A DNA stretch of 64,000 bases from Piliocolobus tephrosceles (taxonomy: Eukaryota > Chordata > Mammalia > Primates > Cercopithecidae), in contig NC_045447.1 in the NCBI RefSeq assembly GCF_002776525.5, positions 22,276,662 to 22,340,661 on the forward strand, written 5' to 3'. This document shows positions 35,484 through 46,480 of this stretch, one piece after another. The position numbers and the translations under genes are program-made. Below the pieces are notes generated by a model that worked only from the letters and a program-made list of their open reading frames with translations, searched no databases and had not been told where the DNA came from. Position 1 is the first letter of the stretch. Each line of letters starts with the position of its first letter.

Positions 35484-35779
35484 TCCTGGTGTGGTGGCTC
35501 ACACCTGAAATCCCAGCACTTTGGAAGGGTGAGCTGGGCATTTTATTTGAAGTCAGGAGTTTAAGACCAGCCTGGCTGACATGGTGAAACCCTGTCTCTA
35601 CTAAAAATACAATTAGCTGGGTGTGGTGGCACACACCTGTAATCCTAGCTACTTGGGAGGCTGAGGCAGGAGAATCACTTGAACCTGGGAGATGGAGGCT
35701 CCGGTAAGCCGAGATCACACCAATGCATTCTAGCCTGGGCAACAGAGTGAGACTCCATCTCAAAAAAAAAAAAAAAAAA
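35484..35779 (+). mobile_element. Alu element, sense
   Basis: CCTGGTGTGGTGGCTCACAC, TTTAAGACCAGCCTGGCTGA, CTACTAAAAATACAATTAGC, ends GACTCCATCTC plus an A18 tail. The flanking duplication is not clear. Confidence 0.93.
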
Positions 35780-36985
35780 TGTATTTTCATTTTTTGATTA
35801 AGGATACAAAACATTTTCTCTGGAGTAAACATTAAGTCCACTCAAAGTTGAACGCCCCACCAGTCTTGCCTCAGTTGCATTTTTCCCACCAGCCTTGCCT
35901 CTCCCTCTTACCAAACAATCTCCCCTACCCCTTAACTTGGCCTCAGAGAAGGCAGAGGTTAGTGAGGGAAGGTTTCTTGTACAAATGTGTTCTTGTGGAT
36001 CCCTGCTGGTATTTGCTATGTGATTTTTTGGTTTGAGCTTGGCTCTGAGCACTAGCACTGGCATCCATTGAAGTATGGAAGGTCTTGGGTAGTTTTTTGA
36101 GAGGAGCAATGTGTTGGAACCCACAGCCAAAGTCCAAAGTCATTAGGTCTCAACACTCTGAAGCCCCCTTTGTTCTAATGTTCTAATCCCAGCCTCATCC
36201 ACCATCCCTGCCACCACGGGAGTGAAGGATTTATGCCAAGAGGTCTTTTTATTTTCAACTTTATATTTTTAATTGACATATAACAATTGTACATATTTAT
36301 GGAGCCAGGAAGTCTTGACGGTTTTATCCCCTTTACCCTGTGCATGCAGAACTTGGTGGGAGTGGTGCCAAATTCAAGTGTCTTCTTGACTTACTGCTAC
36401 CCCTCCCAGGAGTTCCTGCTGGCTTGTTGAACAAGGGGCTTGCAAACTTCCCAGACTATATCCTGGGTCTAGGGGAGCAAACCCAATCACCCCTGCTCAC
36501 CTGTCTCAAGATTCTTAAATATCTTAAGTGTTTATTGACACTACTCTATTACTTGGGATGAATGAGGGGTGGTTTGACTTCCAAAAGGCCAGGAGCAGGG
36601 TCATTGTGGCACTCCCATCTGAACTCTCGGCCATTTGACTTTCCTCTCCAACAATTCCTTGCGGCACCAGTGGTAGAAAGAACAGCGTAGTACTTCCTTT
36701 TCTTATCTGGTGGGAATAATTGTGAGGCCATCACCTGCCCAATCTGTATATTAAAATAAAATATAATGATCTGAGTCAGCAGGACTGGCTTTTGATAGAG
36801 AAGGAAACTTCACTCTCAGCACAGGCTGGCTTTTCAAACTATTGTCCAGCTTGAAACACTGCAAAGTCAACTTTGAGAGGCAAAGCTCAGATAGGATTTC
36901 TGGAGAATGAAAAACATTTTAACATTTTCAAAACAATGATTTACCTTGCACACATGGGCACACATACATAGGAGGCCATTTGTAA
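35780..36985. other. Intronic sequence with a small L1M scrap
   Basis: An L1M-like antisense piece lies at about 36250-36312 (TTTTTAATTGACATATAACA, TGTACATATTTATGG). The remainder is not recognised. Confidence 0.5.
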
Positions 36986-36989
36986 ACAT

Positions 36990-37110
36990 GTGTGTCTCCT
37001 ATCAGGCTGTGAGTAACTGGAGGACAGAGAATGTCATTTTTGTTTTTGTATTCCTAATGCCTGACAAATAACATTAAATGTTTGTTGAGTGAATGAATGA
37101 ATAAATGGCT
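36990..37110 (+). mobile_element. L2 3' tail
   Basis: CAGGCTGTGAGTAACTGGAG, GACAGAGAATGTCA, ATTCCTAATGCCTGACAAAT, GTTTGTTGAGTGAATGAATG. Confidence 0.75.
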
Positions 37111-38165
37111 AAATGAAAGAATCACTAAATCTTGAGTGCTTGACCAGAGAACTTAAACTATGACACATAATTAAGAAGTAGAGCATATGAAAACAGTTTC
37201 TAACCGCTGCTTAAGAAGGGCAGAGCTTCAGGGTGGGCTGGTACCAACCGACCAGTGTTAGCGTCAGTTTATCACCACCAGACCCTATAGGTGTCTCCAG
37301 CAACTGTAGAACAGCTACAAAATCTAGCCCAGCACCTCCCAGCCTGAGGTTCAGACAAACGTTCTGTACCAGCCCGTTCCTCTCAGTTCCAGAGAAGGAC
37401 AGTGGCTTCTGCACATCATACAGCCAGCCAGTGACAGAGCCAAGATGAGAACACAGGTCTCCCAACTGCTTGTTCTCAGAGGACACCAAATCTCAGCCAA
37501 AGTTATCCTTGTCATATGGCATAAAGGCTCAGTTCAGTCAGAGAGGAGGGATGGGGCACAGTGTACATACACCAGGGAATATGTCCTCATCAGCTTTGGG
37601 ATTTTAAGGCAACCTTTTTTGAGGCTTCTGGCCAGTGTAGGAAGAGCCAGAGAACCAGGCAAGGAGAGCGGGCCCCTCCCTGCAAACTCAGTAGCTCCCA
37701 AGCCAAGGCTCCTAGCTTTCCCTCAAGGAAGAAAAGACTGCAGACAGTGCTGACTGGCTCTAAGGTGATTTACCTTCCTGAAATACCTCAATTTAAATGC
37801 TAATTTCCCTAGAACCAAGGGGCGATGGCTCTTGCAGGCTGGTTGCTGTGTATTAATGTGCCCAAAACACACATATTCTTAAAAGAGGGTGGCAGGCAGC
37901 AAAGACCTGAGGAAGGGTGGAACAGAGTGGCAGAGGAGTCCAGCTTCCCTTGTTTGTCTTTGCTGTCAGCATGGCTGGCTGATCAGAAGGAAGCTAGACA
38001 TGGTGCATCCTCAGTGGAAATGTTTTGTAGGATTTCTGTCATTTAGAGGTCATATGCAGGTAGCCTGGGAGGGTAAAGAGACCTTCCCCTTCTGTTTACA
38101 CATGGTTCAACAAATGCTCAGGGGCATATACAGTCAGATAGGCACTGTGCTGGACAAGCTAGCAT
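37111..38165. other. Intronic sequence, nothing firm
   Basis: A degraded MIR-like end sits near 37385-37460 (ATACAGCCAGCCAGTGACAG). ORFs of 71-102 codons at 37211-38167 overlap in several frames and look fortuitous. Confidence 0.5.
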
Positions 38166-38180
38166 GAAAAATAATTTTAC

Positions 38181-38490
38181 GGCCGGGCATGGTCGTTCAT
38201 GCCTGTAATCCCAGCACTTTGGGAGGCCGACGTGGGCAGATTATGAGGTCAGGAGATCGAGACCATCCTGGCTAACATGGTGAACCCCATCTCTAGTAAA
38301 AAAAAAAAAATACAAAAAATCAGCCAGGCGTGGTGGCTGGCACCTGTAGTCCTAGCTACTCGGGAAGCTGAGGCAGGAGAATGGCGTGTACCCACGAGGC
38401 GGAGCTTGCAGTGAGCCGAGATCGCACCACTGTACTCCAGCCTGGGTGACAGAGCGAGACTCTGTCTCAAAAAATAAAATAAAATAAAAT
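38181..38490 (+). mobile_element. AluY-like element, sense
   Basis: GGCCGGGCATGGTCGTTCAT, AGATCGAGACCATCCTGGCT, GAGGCGGAGCTTGCAGTGAG are AluY-type diagnostics. The tail is (AAAAT)n. The target-site duplication AAAATAATTTTAC at 38168-38180 recurs with one change at 38491-38503. Probably the youngest Alu in the window. Confidence 0.95.
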
Positions 38491-38514
38491 AAAATAACTT
38501 TACATAATTCCTCC

Positions 38515-38650
38515 TCTTCAGGCATTGAAGCTGAACTCATTATCCCTATTTTACAGATGAAATCACTAAGGATCATAAAATTTGAAGTGTTACTCCTGAA
38601 GGTCACACAGCTAGAATTTGTATCCATGTCTGTATGAGTTCTAAGCCCAT
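38515..38650 (+). repeat. MIR-like fragment
   Basis: AACTCATTATCCCTATTTTA, CAGATGAAATCACTAAGGAT, AAGGTCACACAGCTAGAATT. Confidence 0.7.
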
Positions 38651-39174
38651 ACTTTCTATCACTAGATCCAAAGGCCACATCTGGAATCTATTTACAAACA
38701 AGATGCATGAAAGTAAAGTGATAGAAAAGATGTATTTCAGCTGGGGAAAACTGGAATGGTATTATGGAAATGATGGTTTTTCAACGGGGCCCTTTGCTGC
38801 CCACTGGCATTGTTCATTTTAGAATGTGCCCACACTTCTACCTCTACCTGAATGTACATATGCACACCAAGAATGGGAGGCCCAATCAACCCTTTTCTTA
38901 GGGAGATCGTCTGTTCCCATCCAGTCCCCACTCACTCAGTGGCCCCTGGCCCCTCTGTCCAAGGTCCATGGGAGCCAGAGTAGGTATGTACTTAGGAATT
39001 TAGGGGAAGAAAGTAGGGTTTTGGAGCTTCTTGGGGAATATTAGACTCAAATCCCCAATACGCTTTAGATCCTGAAGCATTCTGGGACTCTATGGCAAAA
39101 CATCAGAAAGGGCTTCATCCATAGATGTAGGTCATGCACATATTACCACTGTCTCTGTGTTTTCTTCCTTCACT

Positions 39175-39830
39175 GCTTCAACAAATGTTCATGGTGCACC
39201 TACTTTTTCTCAGTTTTCCTCAGGTACTCAGTTTGCACTGCTGGGCCCTGAGGAGGCAGCACTACATCGGACAGGCATAGTTTGGGGCTGCATGGAACCC
39301 ACAGTCTAGTGGGAAAGACAGGTGTCCAACAACATCTCCCATGAGCACAAATATCATTAGAAAGATAAAGCCGTTCATAGAGGAAAACAGCAAGATATGA
39401 TAAGGGTGTGTAACAAAAGAACTGATTCCAGGGAGAGTTCTTAAAAGGCAGAGGAATAGTGGATGGTCTGAATGATGAGTAGGAGTTGTCCAGGTGCAGA
39501 GGGAGAGCAAATTCCAGAGAGAGGGCAAATTCTAAGTGGGTCCTTGTGTGGGATGGGAGCATGCCCCAGAAAAGGAACTTAAGGACAGTCAGAGCAGGAG
39601 GAAAACAGTGGCCCTGGGGGCTGTGGCTCAAACAATAAGGCAGCAGGAGTAAGCAGACAGGGTCTAGATTATGAGGGATCTTGTAGACCTCAATGCGACA
39701 TTGATTCTCTCCTGGTCTTCATGAATGGAGGCATCTCCTCTGATTTTCCACTGTTGTATCCCTAGCACCCAAAACAGTTCCTGAAAAAGGGTAGAGCCCC
39801 AATAAGTGTGAAATGAAGGAGACCGCTCAC
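39175..39830 (+). repeat. Ancient LINE-like repeat
   Basis: CATGGTGCACCTACTTTTTC, GTCTAGTGGGAAAGACAGGT, GATTATGAGGGATCTTGTAG, and an L2-tail-like piece at 39720-39830 (GTATCCCTAGCACCCAAAAC). Confidence 0.65.
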
Positions 39831-40194
39831 TGCCAGAGTCCCTGGGGCCCAAGATCTACTATTTTAGAATTGATGAATTGTTTCCCTAGAATGTCAACTG
39901 AGATTGAACTGTTTTTATAGATACATCTGGGAGATGCTTGTCTGTGTGTTTGTGTGTGTGTGTGTAAGTGAATGTTGTGTTTCAAGCAGCAGCAGAGCCA
40001 CTGTTTGTTTAAACAAGCATCTCTCAAAAACACCTTCTTGAAAGCACACTCCACTGTGGTGGTGAATAACAGAACTACCTGGTCTCATCTCTAAATGAGT
40101 CAAGCACTCCCAGGGATCAGGAGCACAGGCTTGGGATCGATTCACTGAGCATGTACGTACTGCATGCTGGGCTCTCAGCAGGAAGCTAGGGGTG

Positions 40195-40345
40195 TTAGAA
40201 TTTGGTCTTGGCCACTGCTGCTTTCTAACTGTGGACCTCAGTTGGACAAGTTCCTTAACCTCTCTGAACATGTTTTTTCATCTATAAAATGGGAATAATG
40301 ATAGTACTTGTCTCACAGCATTCTTATGAGGTTAAAATGGCATAC
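40195..40345 (+). repeat. MIR element
   Basis: TCAGTTGGACAAGTTCCTTA, ACCTCTCTGAACATG, CATCTATAAAATGGGAATAA, CTTGTCTCACAGCATTCTTA. Confidence 0.85.
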
Positions 40346-40930
40346 ACACTCCTATATCTGTTTTAATTTCAATCGTTTTGGGGGTACAAGTGGTTTTTGA
40401 CTAGATAGATAAGTTCTTTGGTGGTGATTTCTGAGATTTTTAGGGCACCCATCATCTGAACAGTATACACTGTATCCAATATGTAGTCTTTTTTTTTTTT
40501 TTTTCCGGAGACAGAGTCTTGGCACAATCGCAGTTCACTGCAACTTCCGCCTCCCGGGTTCAAACGATTCTCATGCCTCAGCCTCTCGAGTAGCTGGGAT
40601 TACAGGTGGGTGCCACCATGCCCAGCTAATTTGTGTATTTTTAGTAGAGACGGAGTTTCACCATGTTGGCCAAGTTAGTCTTGAACTCCTGACCTCAGGT
40701 AATCTTTCTGCCTCGGCCTCCCAAAGTGCTAGGATTATAGGCATGAGCCACTGTGCCTGGCCCCAATATGTAGTCTTTTATCACCCCTTTTCCGACCTTC
40801 CCCCGCCGAGTCCTCAAAGCTCATTACATCACTCTTATGCCTTTGTATCCTTATAGTTTAGTTCCCAGTTATAAGTGAGAACATAAAACATTTGGTTTTC
40901 CATTCCTGTACGCTACTCTATCTTGACACA
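40346..40930 (-). mobile_element. Primate L1 3' UTR, antisense, split by an Alu
   Basis: Left piece 40350-40492 (TTTTGGGGGTACAAGTGG, GATAAGTTCTTTGGTGGTGA, GTATACACTGTATCCAATAT) and right piece 40763-40925 (TTATCACCCCTTTTCCGACC, TATAAGTGAGAACATAAAAC, TTTTCCATTCCTG) are one L1P/L1PB-type 3' UTR. Confidence 0.85.
40493..40762 (-). mobile_element. Alu element (AluS-like), antisense
   Basis: A T-run is followed by GGAGACAGAGTCTTGGCACA and ends GAGCCACTGTGCCTGGCC. The 17-bp duplication CCAATATGTAGTCTTTT at 40476-40492 and 40763-40779 proves insertion into the L1. Slightly shorter than a full Alu. Confidence 0.97.
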
Positions 40931-41023
40931 CTGCCTTGAATATAGAAGATGGTCAACAAATGCAATCAGTAAATCTCAGTAAATATTATCATATTGCTAG
41001 GGTTAGTTACCTAGCAGCTTTTA

Positions 41024-41025
<2 letters not shown>

Positions 41026-41061
<36 letters not shown>
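41026..41061 (+). repeat. (AC)18 microsatellite
   Basis: Thirty-six uninterrupted bases of AC following TTTTACT. Probably length-polymorphic. Confidence 0.99.
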
Positions 41062-41064
<3 letters not shown>

Positions 41065-41173
41065 GGCACATGAACTACAGCATTACTGATGAGCAACAGA
41101 TATGATCAATAAATAAATATTGTCCATTATTTCTGTCTTCCTATCATATGAATTAATTGTGTGGTAGTTTTTA

Positions 41174-41175
<2 letters not shown>

Positions 41176-41204
<29 letters not shown>
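41176..41204 (+). repeat. (AC)14 microsatellite
   Basis: Twenty-nine uninterrupted bases, again preceded by TTTTACT. It starts exactly 150 bp after the first AC run. Confidence 0.99.
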
Positions 41205-41206
<2 letters not shown>

Positions 41207-41413
41207 AGCACTGAGAATCTGAATTATTCCTGAGCACCCAAGTTTAAGCCAGAACCCTGCCAGCTCCCTGGTCGCCTCTCCCAGGTGGGTGGATTCTGCA
41301 GCTGCTGTCTGGGCTTCCATCTGAGGTTCTCAGGCCAGCAGAACTTTCCCAGCAGCTACTCTTCTCGTCCGTGTTTTGCCTCCCAAAACAGCTGATCGAT
41401 GCAAAGGCCCCGG

Positions 41414-41427
41414 GCGCCCTCTGCTGG
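41414..41427 (-). promoter_or_regulatory. Candidate CTCF site (reverse orientation)
   Basis: GCGCCCTCTGCTGG satisfies every position of the reverse CTCF core consensus SYGCCMYCTRSTGG, inside the GC-rich patch 41405-41435. It sits about 3.7 kb upstream of exon A. Occupancy is not shown by sequence. A local GC and CpG rise (41360-41510) accompanies it. Confidence 0.6.
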
Positions 41428-41429
41428 CA

Positions 41430-42495
41430 GAGGCCTTGCAGGACTTGTGGCCATCGCCCAGGCAGCTGCAGAGGGACCCCAGTACCCGAGAGACCATGCC
41501 GTTGCTGTGTTGTTCATTCGGGCTTCATCTTCGCATACCTGCCCCCCCTCCTTCCCAGCCTTCCATATTGGCTGGCTAATTCTCACCCCTCCATTTTCTC
41601 TCTCTTTCTGCATTTCTCCAAGTCCCCCTGTACTTTCTGGAAGCTCAGGAAGGAAAACCTTCCTCCGAGAAGGGGTGTCCTGAGCCAGGCCTCTGCCTCC
41701 TGAGTTTGCCCACTCTACTTCCTTGCGTTGTCCCGTTGGGGTCAGATTTCCTTGCAGAGCTAAGATGGACTTGACAGGAAGGCAGAAGGATTGGAGGAGA
41801 GGGACATGGGGATAGAGAAGGTGGCATTACCTTCCCTCCTCTGCAATTGTAAGAACATTTCTAGAGATTTGAAATGGAGACCCTTGGGTGGTAAAGTGAA
41901 AGACAGATTTGCCTTCAGATCTCATTTCCCAAATGCACCCAGTGTGTAAGTCCATAGAAAATCCATTTCCTTGTCGATTAAACGGGGAATATATGCCTAT
42001 GGGGCTTGAAGAGGTCACATAGAGAACAGAGCCTGGGGCATGTGGTGAATAGCTAACTCCCTCCTCTCTTGTAGGAGCAGCAAGGTCCTCGTCTTGGCTG
42101 CAGCCTGTCTGGGCTCAGCACATGCCCAGGCACTATGGCCCTTCCAGCTTTGACAGCCTGTGTCTGTCACAGGCAGGTCCTTCCGCACCCTGTACCCAAG
42201 CAGTGATGAGGATGTCTTTTGAAGACATCTACCATGACCTGTTAGAGAAACAAAGACTCTATGCCAGGCATACAGTAAATACTAACCCTTCTATATTCAA
42301 CTGTCTGAGTGAACGCTTAGGGAAAGGCAAGCTGAGAAATAAAACCACAATCTAGTCATGTTTAGTACATAATAAAGTACAAAATATACTCGACTTAAGC
42401 ATTGGGTTTGCTTTTAAACCTGATAGAATTCTGGAAAATTTAAATGCCAGATTGAATCAAGTTTAAAACTTAACTCATGGTTGAAAGCAATGTAT
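41430..42495. other. GC-richer unique intronic sequence
   Basis: No interspersed repeat recognised. It contains a strong acceptor-like CTCCTCTCTTGTAG at 42062-42075, followed by an ORF, but no convincing donor follows within 300 bp. Confidence 0.45.
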
Positions 42496-42499
42496 TACT

Positions 42500-42715
42500 A
42501 AATTTTGATCTGGGGCCAAACCACCTGGGATCTCCCACTTCCCAGCCTTATGGCCTTAGGTAATTACATAACTTCTTTGTGCTTCAGCTTTTCAATGTCT
42601 AAATGGGGAATGTAAATGACACCTACTTCATAGAGTTGGGTGAAGTGTAAGTATTGGCAACTGTGCCTGGTGCATAGTAGGTGCTCAATAAAAGGCTATT
42701 GTTGTTGTTGCCACT
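42500..42715 (+). repeat. MIR element
   Basis: CTTATGGCCTTAGGTAATTA, TGTGCTTCAGCTTTTCAATG, CTTCATAGAGTTGGGTGAAG, TGCATAGTAGGTGCTCAATA. Confidence 0.85.
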
Positions 42716-42719
42716 CCAC

Positions 42720-44395
42720 TAAGGCCAGCTGAGTAGCTGTTATGATCCCCATGTTACAGAACAGATCATTGAGATTTGGTTGGTTTGCTCCAGGTTACAC
42801 AGCTAGGATGCAGTGTGGGCAGAACTGGAGCCCAGTCCTCATAGGCTCCTCTCAGCTTCCAAGGCTGAGCTACCTCCTTACCCTCACTCTGGCCTCTCCT
42901 GCCCAGAGTGAAAACAAGTGCTGGGGATCTTGCAGGGAAGAGACCTTGTGCAGCAGCACCTGGCACATGCAGAATTCCTGATAGCAACCCCCAACGATTG
43001 TTCTGCATGGCCATTTTCGTGTTTTCCCCACTAGGCTGAGAAGATCTAGAGGACAAGGGGACACGTCAATCTGTCTCTGTGTTCTTAGCACCCCCAGCAC
43101 AGGATTCCACCCAAGTATGTGTTCAGTGCATGCCAGTTGACTGCTTAGGGCATGGACTACCCCTTCATCCTGCTACATCTTTCAGGGAAAATCTATCACC
43201 AGAGACCACCATATCACAAGGGAGGAATGAGGACATTTAGTCCTGGCTAGGGTTACATGTTATGTGGAGGTACTTCCATTGACCAGAAGCCAGTCTTTTT
43301 AAATTCACATTGCTATTCCACACTCCCAGATTTGCAGACAAAGACCAACCTTCTAGGTAGAACCCATTATCACCTGCACACACAGACATAAACAAGGATG
43401 ACTCCACAGACAGCCATGGCACACCCACACACAATAGCATGTTTAAATGGCGAGTGTGGGCCTTAAAACTCACCATGATGCACATGCATCCTGGGCAGAA
43501 AGTCTCAGGCCCAGCCAGACCAGCTCCACCACCTGTTAACACCAAATCTCATGTTACTTATCTTCAACTTAAAGATAATGATATCTATCTTTTGGGATTG
43601 CTGTGAAGATTAAGTGATAAAATGTATGTAAAGTATTTAGCTAGATTCTAGCAAAGTATAAAGATTCAATGACTAATACAGATGACAAAGACAATGATGA
43701 TAATGATGGTGATGCTGGTGGTACTGAAGATGGTGATAACGTCACATCCTCTGGACTCAGAAATGAAGAAAGTGTTCATCAAATGGATGAATTGATGATG
43801 AGCCTCAAAGGTGCCTGGAGTGGGGTGCAGAGATGTTGAGCAGACAGGAAGGTGACATAAGCCACTCAACACTTTTACAGGTGCTTTTGAACTGCCTGAG
43901 ATATAGGCTTCAAAGGCATTGCTTTGGCATCACGTATTGTTGTTTTCGTGCTTCTGATTTTCATTTCCAGGTTGACCATTCCGTGTGTCAAAATGAAGTA
44001 ATAAACATCCTCCTTTTGTTCTTCTCCTCCCCCTTCTCTTCTCTCCTCCTCCTCTCCAGACTATAATTCGTGTGTTAATGCCGGGGATTTCTGAATATAA
44101 AGGGACCTCAGAAGTCATATTTAATATGGAAAAGCTCTCGATACCATCCATGTCAACTGGCTGTCAAGTTTCCTGCTTGCACACGCTCAGTAACAGGAAG
44201 CTCAGCACCTATCTTGGCAGGCTGCTAATTTTTAGGCAGGTCTACTGTCCGGAAGAATGAAATCTGCCTCCCTCTGCTGCATTGTTATTACCATCCTCTC
44301 AGAACTTGGTTCACGGTTCAGTTCTCTGGGGTCATTCAGAGGTCTGTCTTCTGTTTCCTGGGACTGGCCTGCAGGAAAGGGATAGAGGCACCTAA
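42720..44395. other. Intronic sequence with degraded scraps
   Basis: MIR-like end at 42735-42835, an L2-tail-like scrap at 43035-43130, a MIR-like piece at 43555-43680, and a GAT-rich short run at 43681-43745. A CT-rich patch lies at 44008-44060. Confidence 0.5.
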
Positions 44396-44399
44396 AGAA

Positions 44400-44540
44400 G
44401 TTAGAGCAAGGGAAAGAGTACTAACCTGGAGTAAGAAGACATGGGTTTGAATCTAACCTATTAGGTTGTGATTCAGCAAGTCATTCTCTTTCTCCAGACC
44501 TCAGTTTCCCCATCTGTAAAAGGAAAAGTTAGAACCAAAA
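44400..44540 (+). repeat. MIR element
   Basis: AGTAAGAAGACATGGGTTTG, GTCATTCTCTTTCTCCAGAC, CAGTTTCCCCATCTGTAAAA, then an A14 run. Confidence 0.85.
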
Positions 44541-44719
44541 AAAAAAAAAAATCTTAGGGCCCTTCCATTTTACCAAACATCTATTTTTCCAAGGTTTGTT
44601 TGTTCTTTTTTGTTTTTCAGCCTAATCTTGCCCCCTTGTTCTTCAAACACTACACGCTATTCTCAGTTCTCACATCCTAGTTCAATATTGCCACTGCTTA
44701 TGCCAGGGGACATTTAGCA

Positions 44720-44930
44720 GCCACATATACAGTTTATAGAGCATCAGAGAGTATCTTAAATTATTGGTAGGTTTTTCCCATTAAGTGCTTACAACAGCCC
44801 TTAGATCTGAGTCTCACTTTACAGACAAGGAAACTGAGGTTCTGAGAGGAACAGTAGCATGCTTGAGGTCATACAGCCAAGTAAGCAGTAGGGCTAGAAT
44901 TTGAACCCCAGCCTGCCTGATTCAGGAACC
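44720..44930 (+). repeat. MIR-like element
   Basis: AAGTGCTTACAACAGCCCTT, CTTTACAGACAAGGAAACTG, AGGTCATACAGCCAAGTAAG, ATTTGAACCCCAGCCTGCCT. It ends about 170 bp before exon A. Confidence 0.85.
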
Positions 44931-45099
44931 TGTAGTTAGCACCATGTTCTCAGAGCTGGGATTCAGGAAACCAGAGGCATCACAGCAAAGCCACCCACCA
45001 TGAGTCTTTATTCTGACTACAGCATCCTGCCTCCTTGCCCTGCAGCCCCCAGCAGCCTCCACTTCCTCGATTTGGCAGTCTCTCTGCTCCTCTCCACAG

Positions 45100-45224
45100 G
45101 GAGAACAACTTCATCAAGGACTTTCCCCAGCTGGCCGACGGGCTGTTGGTGATCCCGCTGCCGGTGGAGGAGCAGTGCCGGGGGGTCCTCTCCGAGCCCC
45201 TCCCGGACCTCCAACTGCTCACTG
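45100..45224 (+). CDS. ASTN2: ASTN2 internal coding exon A (start of MACPF region)
   Basis: Seen: a pyrimidine-rich tract ending in AG at 45098-45099, 125 bp of open frame, and a GTAAGA donor at 45225. The exon starts with the third base of a codon (upstream intron phase 2) and ends with the first base of a glycine codon (phase 1). The translation begins ENNFIKDFPQLADGLLVIPL and ends in LLTG. It has markedly higher GC than the flanks. Known: this is the N-terminal part of the astrotactin MACPF domain. ASTN2 is a neuronal transmembrane protein in endosomes and vesicles that regulates ASTN1 surface trafficking in migrating neurons. As I recall it, the paralogue ASTN1 is clearly divergent here, so I assign ASTN2. 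A second acceptor-like AG at 45044-45045 would lengthen the exon by 54 nt in frame. The 125-bp length is not a multiple of three, so skipping would shift the frame. Confidence 0.95.
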
Positions 45225-45664
45225 GTAAGACACATGTGCCAGACCCTTCCCAGGTTTCCTGACCACACACCTAGTCTCCACACCTAGTGCATATCAGTCT
45301 TCAGCAGATCCAAAATGGGCTCCATCAAGCCTCCTCCTTCCTGAGGAATGGGATGGGAAGGAACTTGCCCCTCTTGGGCTCCTGCTATTGGCTGTGCAGA
45401 ACCAGGGACTTCCCTGAGACCCCAGACTTGGGACTGCAGTCATCTTTGAGAGGAGGTTCCTCTCTGAGAACAGGAACAATTTTTCTCAGTGAGAGTTTTG
45501 CCTCTGTGAATGAGTCTCAAAACACTTTTCATTCTCATTGACAACTTTCTGGTATTTTTCCACTTTTAGTATTTTGTTTTTCTTGGTTCATTTTAAGTCA
45601 TTCTAAAGTAAAAGAAGTGGACTCTCCAACCAGGAGCCCCTCCTGCTTGAAAGTACTTGAGTTA

Positions 45665-45835
45665 CACAGCTCCTTTTTGTATGTGGGCACTGTGCCATCT
45701 GTGGGGTGGGTATTATTTTTGCCATTTGATAGATTAGGAATCTATACTTAAAGAGGTAGAAGGGACCAGTCCAAAGTCACACAGCATATCTGCCAGGACT
45801 AAACCCTGGGTGCTATAGCACCAAGTCTTTTGCCC
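45665..45835 (+). repeat. MIR-like fragment
   Basis: TTTGATAGATTAGGAATCTA, AAGTCACACAGCATATCTGC, CAGGACTAAACCCTGGGTGC. Confidence 0.65.
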
Positions 45836-46299
45836 TTTTCACTCCACTTTGCAGCTCCCCCACCCCTGCAACTACTTTCTCTCCCTACTGGGAAGTTGCC
45901 TTTTGCACGTTTTCCTGAGACTCCATATTTTCTGTCCAACCCCAGGATGCTCTTTCCTCTTTTTGTGCTCCCAGTTCTTCTCCTACCCTTTTCTTAAGAA
46001 ATTTCCTAAGATGTAAATGTCCTGACTCTGCCTTTGTGATACTGTGGTTGCATGCCTTATCCACAGCCCAGGGAGAATAGTCACGGGGAAATCATCATGG
46101 GGAAGGATATTAGAGCTCTCTCACTGAGAGGGGAATTGTCCCCCAGAGAAGACCCCACAATGTCACAGACCTAGGTTTAAATCTCTGCCTGCCCTCCCCA
46201 TCACTTGCAAGCCTGGGAAACCTCAAAAGAGTCATCTAACTGCTGTGAGCCTTTCCTGTGAAAGAGCATAGATGGAGGAGAGAACCCACATCGCTTAAG

Positions 46300-46480
46300 A
46301 GGTCCTGGGATCCAGGCACTTTTTATATGTTAAATCATGTAACCCTGCAAGGCCATTATTGTCCCCTTTAAATTGACTAGCTAGGTCATGAACTCCTCCA
46401 AGGCCACGTGGCTCGTCTATAGTCATGTCAGGATTTAAACATAGTTGGTCTCAACTCCAAAGCGGATGGCATATCCACTA
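46300..46480 (+). repeat. MIR-like fragment
   Basis: CCAGGCACTTTTTATATGTT, CATGTAACCCTGCAAGGCCA, CAAGGCCACGTGGCTCGTCT. Confidence 0.55.

Larger units (their letters stand above)
1..45099 (+). other. ASTN2: ASTN2 intron (3' part), upstream of exon A
   Basis: At least 45 kb without any segment that looks like a conserved protein exon. It is filled with interspersed repeats (listed separately) and AT-rich unique sequence. Long introns are typical of ASTN2, one of the larger human genes. The intron ends in phase 2 at the AG of 45098-45099. Alternative first exons or lncRNA exons cannot be excluded from sequence alone. Confidence 0.85.

Noticed and set aside
35446..35841. 131-codon reverse ORF
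   Set aside because: It is the antisense of an Alu element, which often stays open in one frame.
38249..38678. Reverse ORFs of 73 and 108 codons
   Set aside because: Antisense AluY-like sequence plus flank.
42075..42355. Possible extra exon after a strong acceptor-like CTCCTCTCTTGTAG
   Set aside because: No good GT donor follows, and the translation has no astrotactin similarity; a cryptic acceptor at most.
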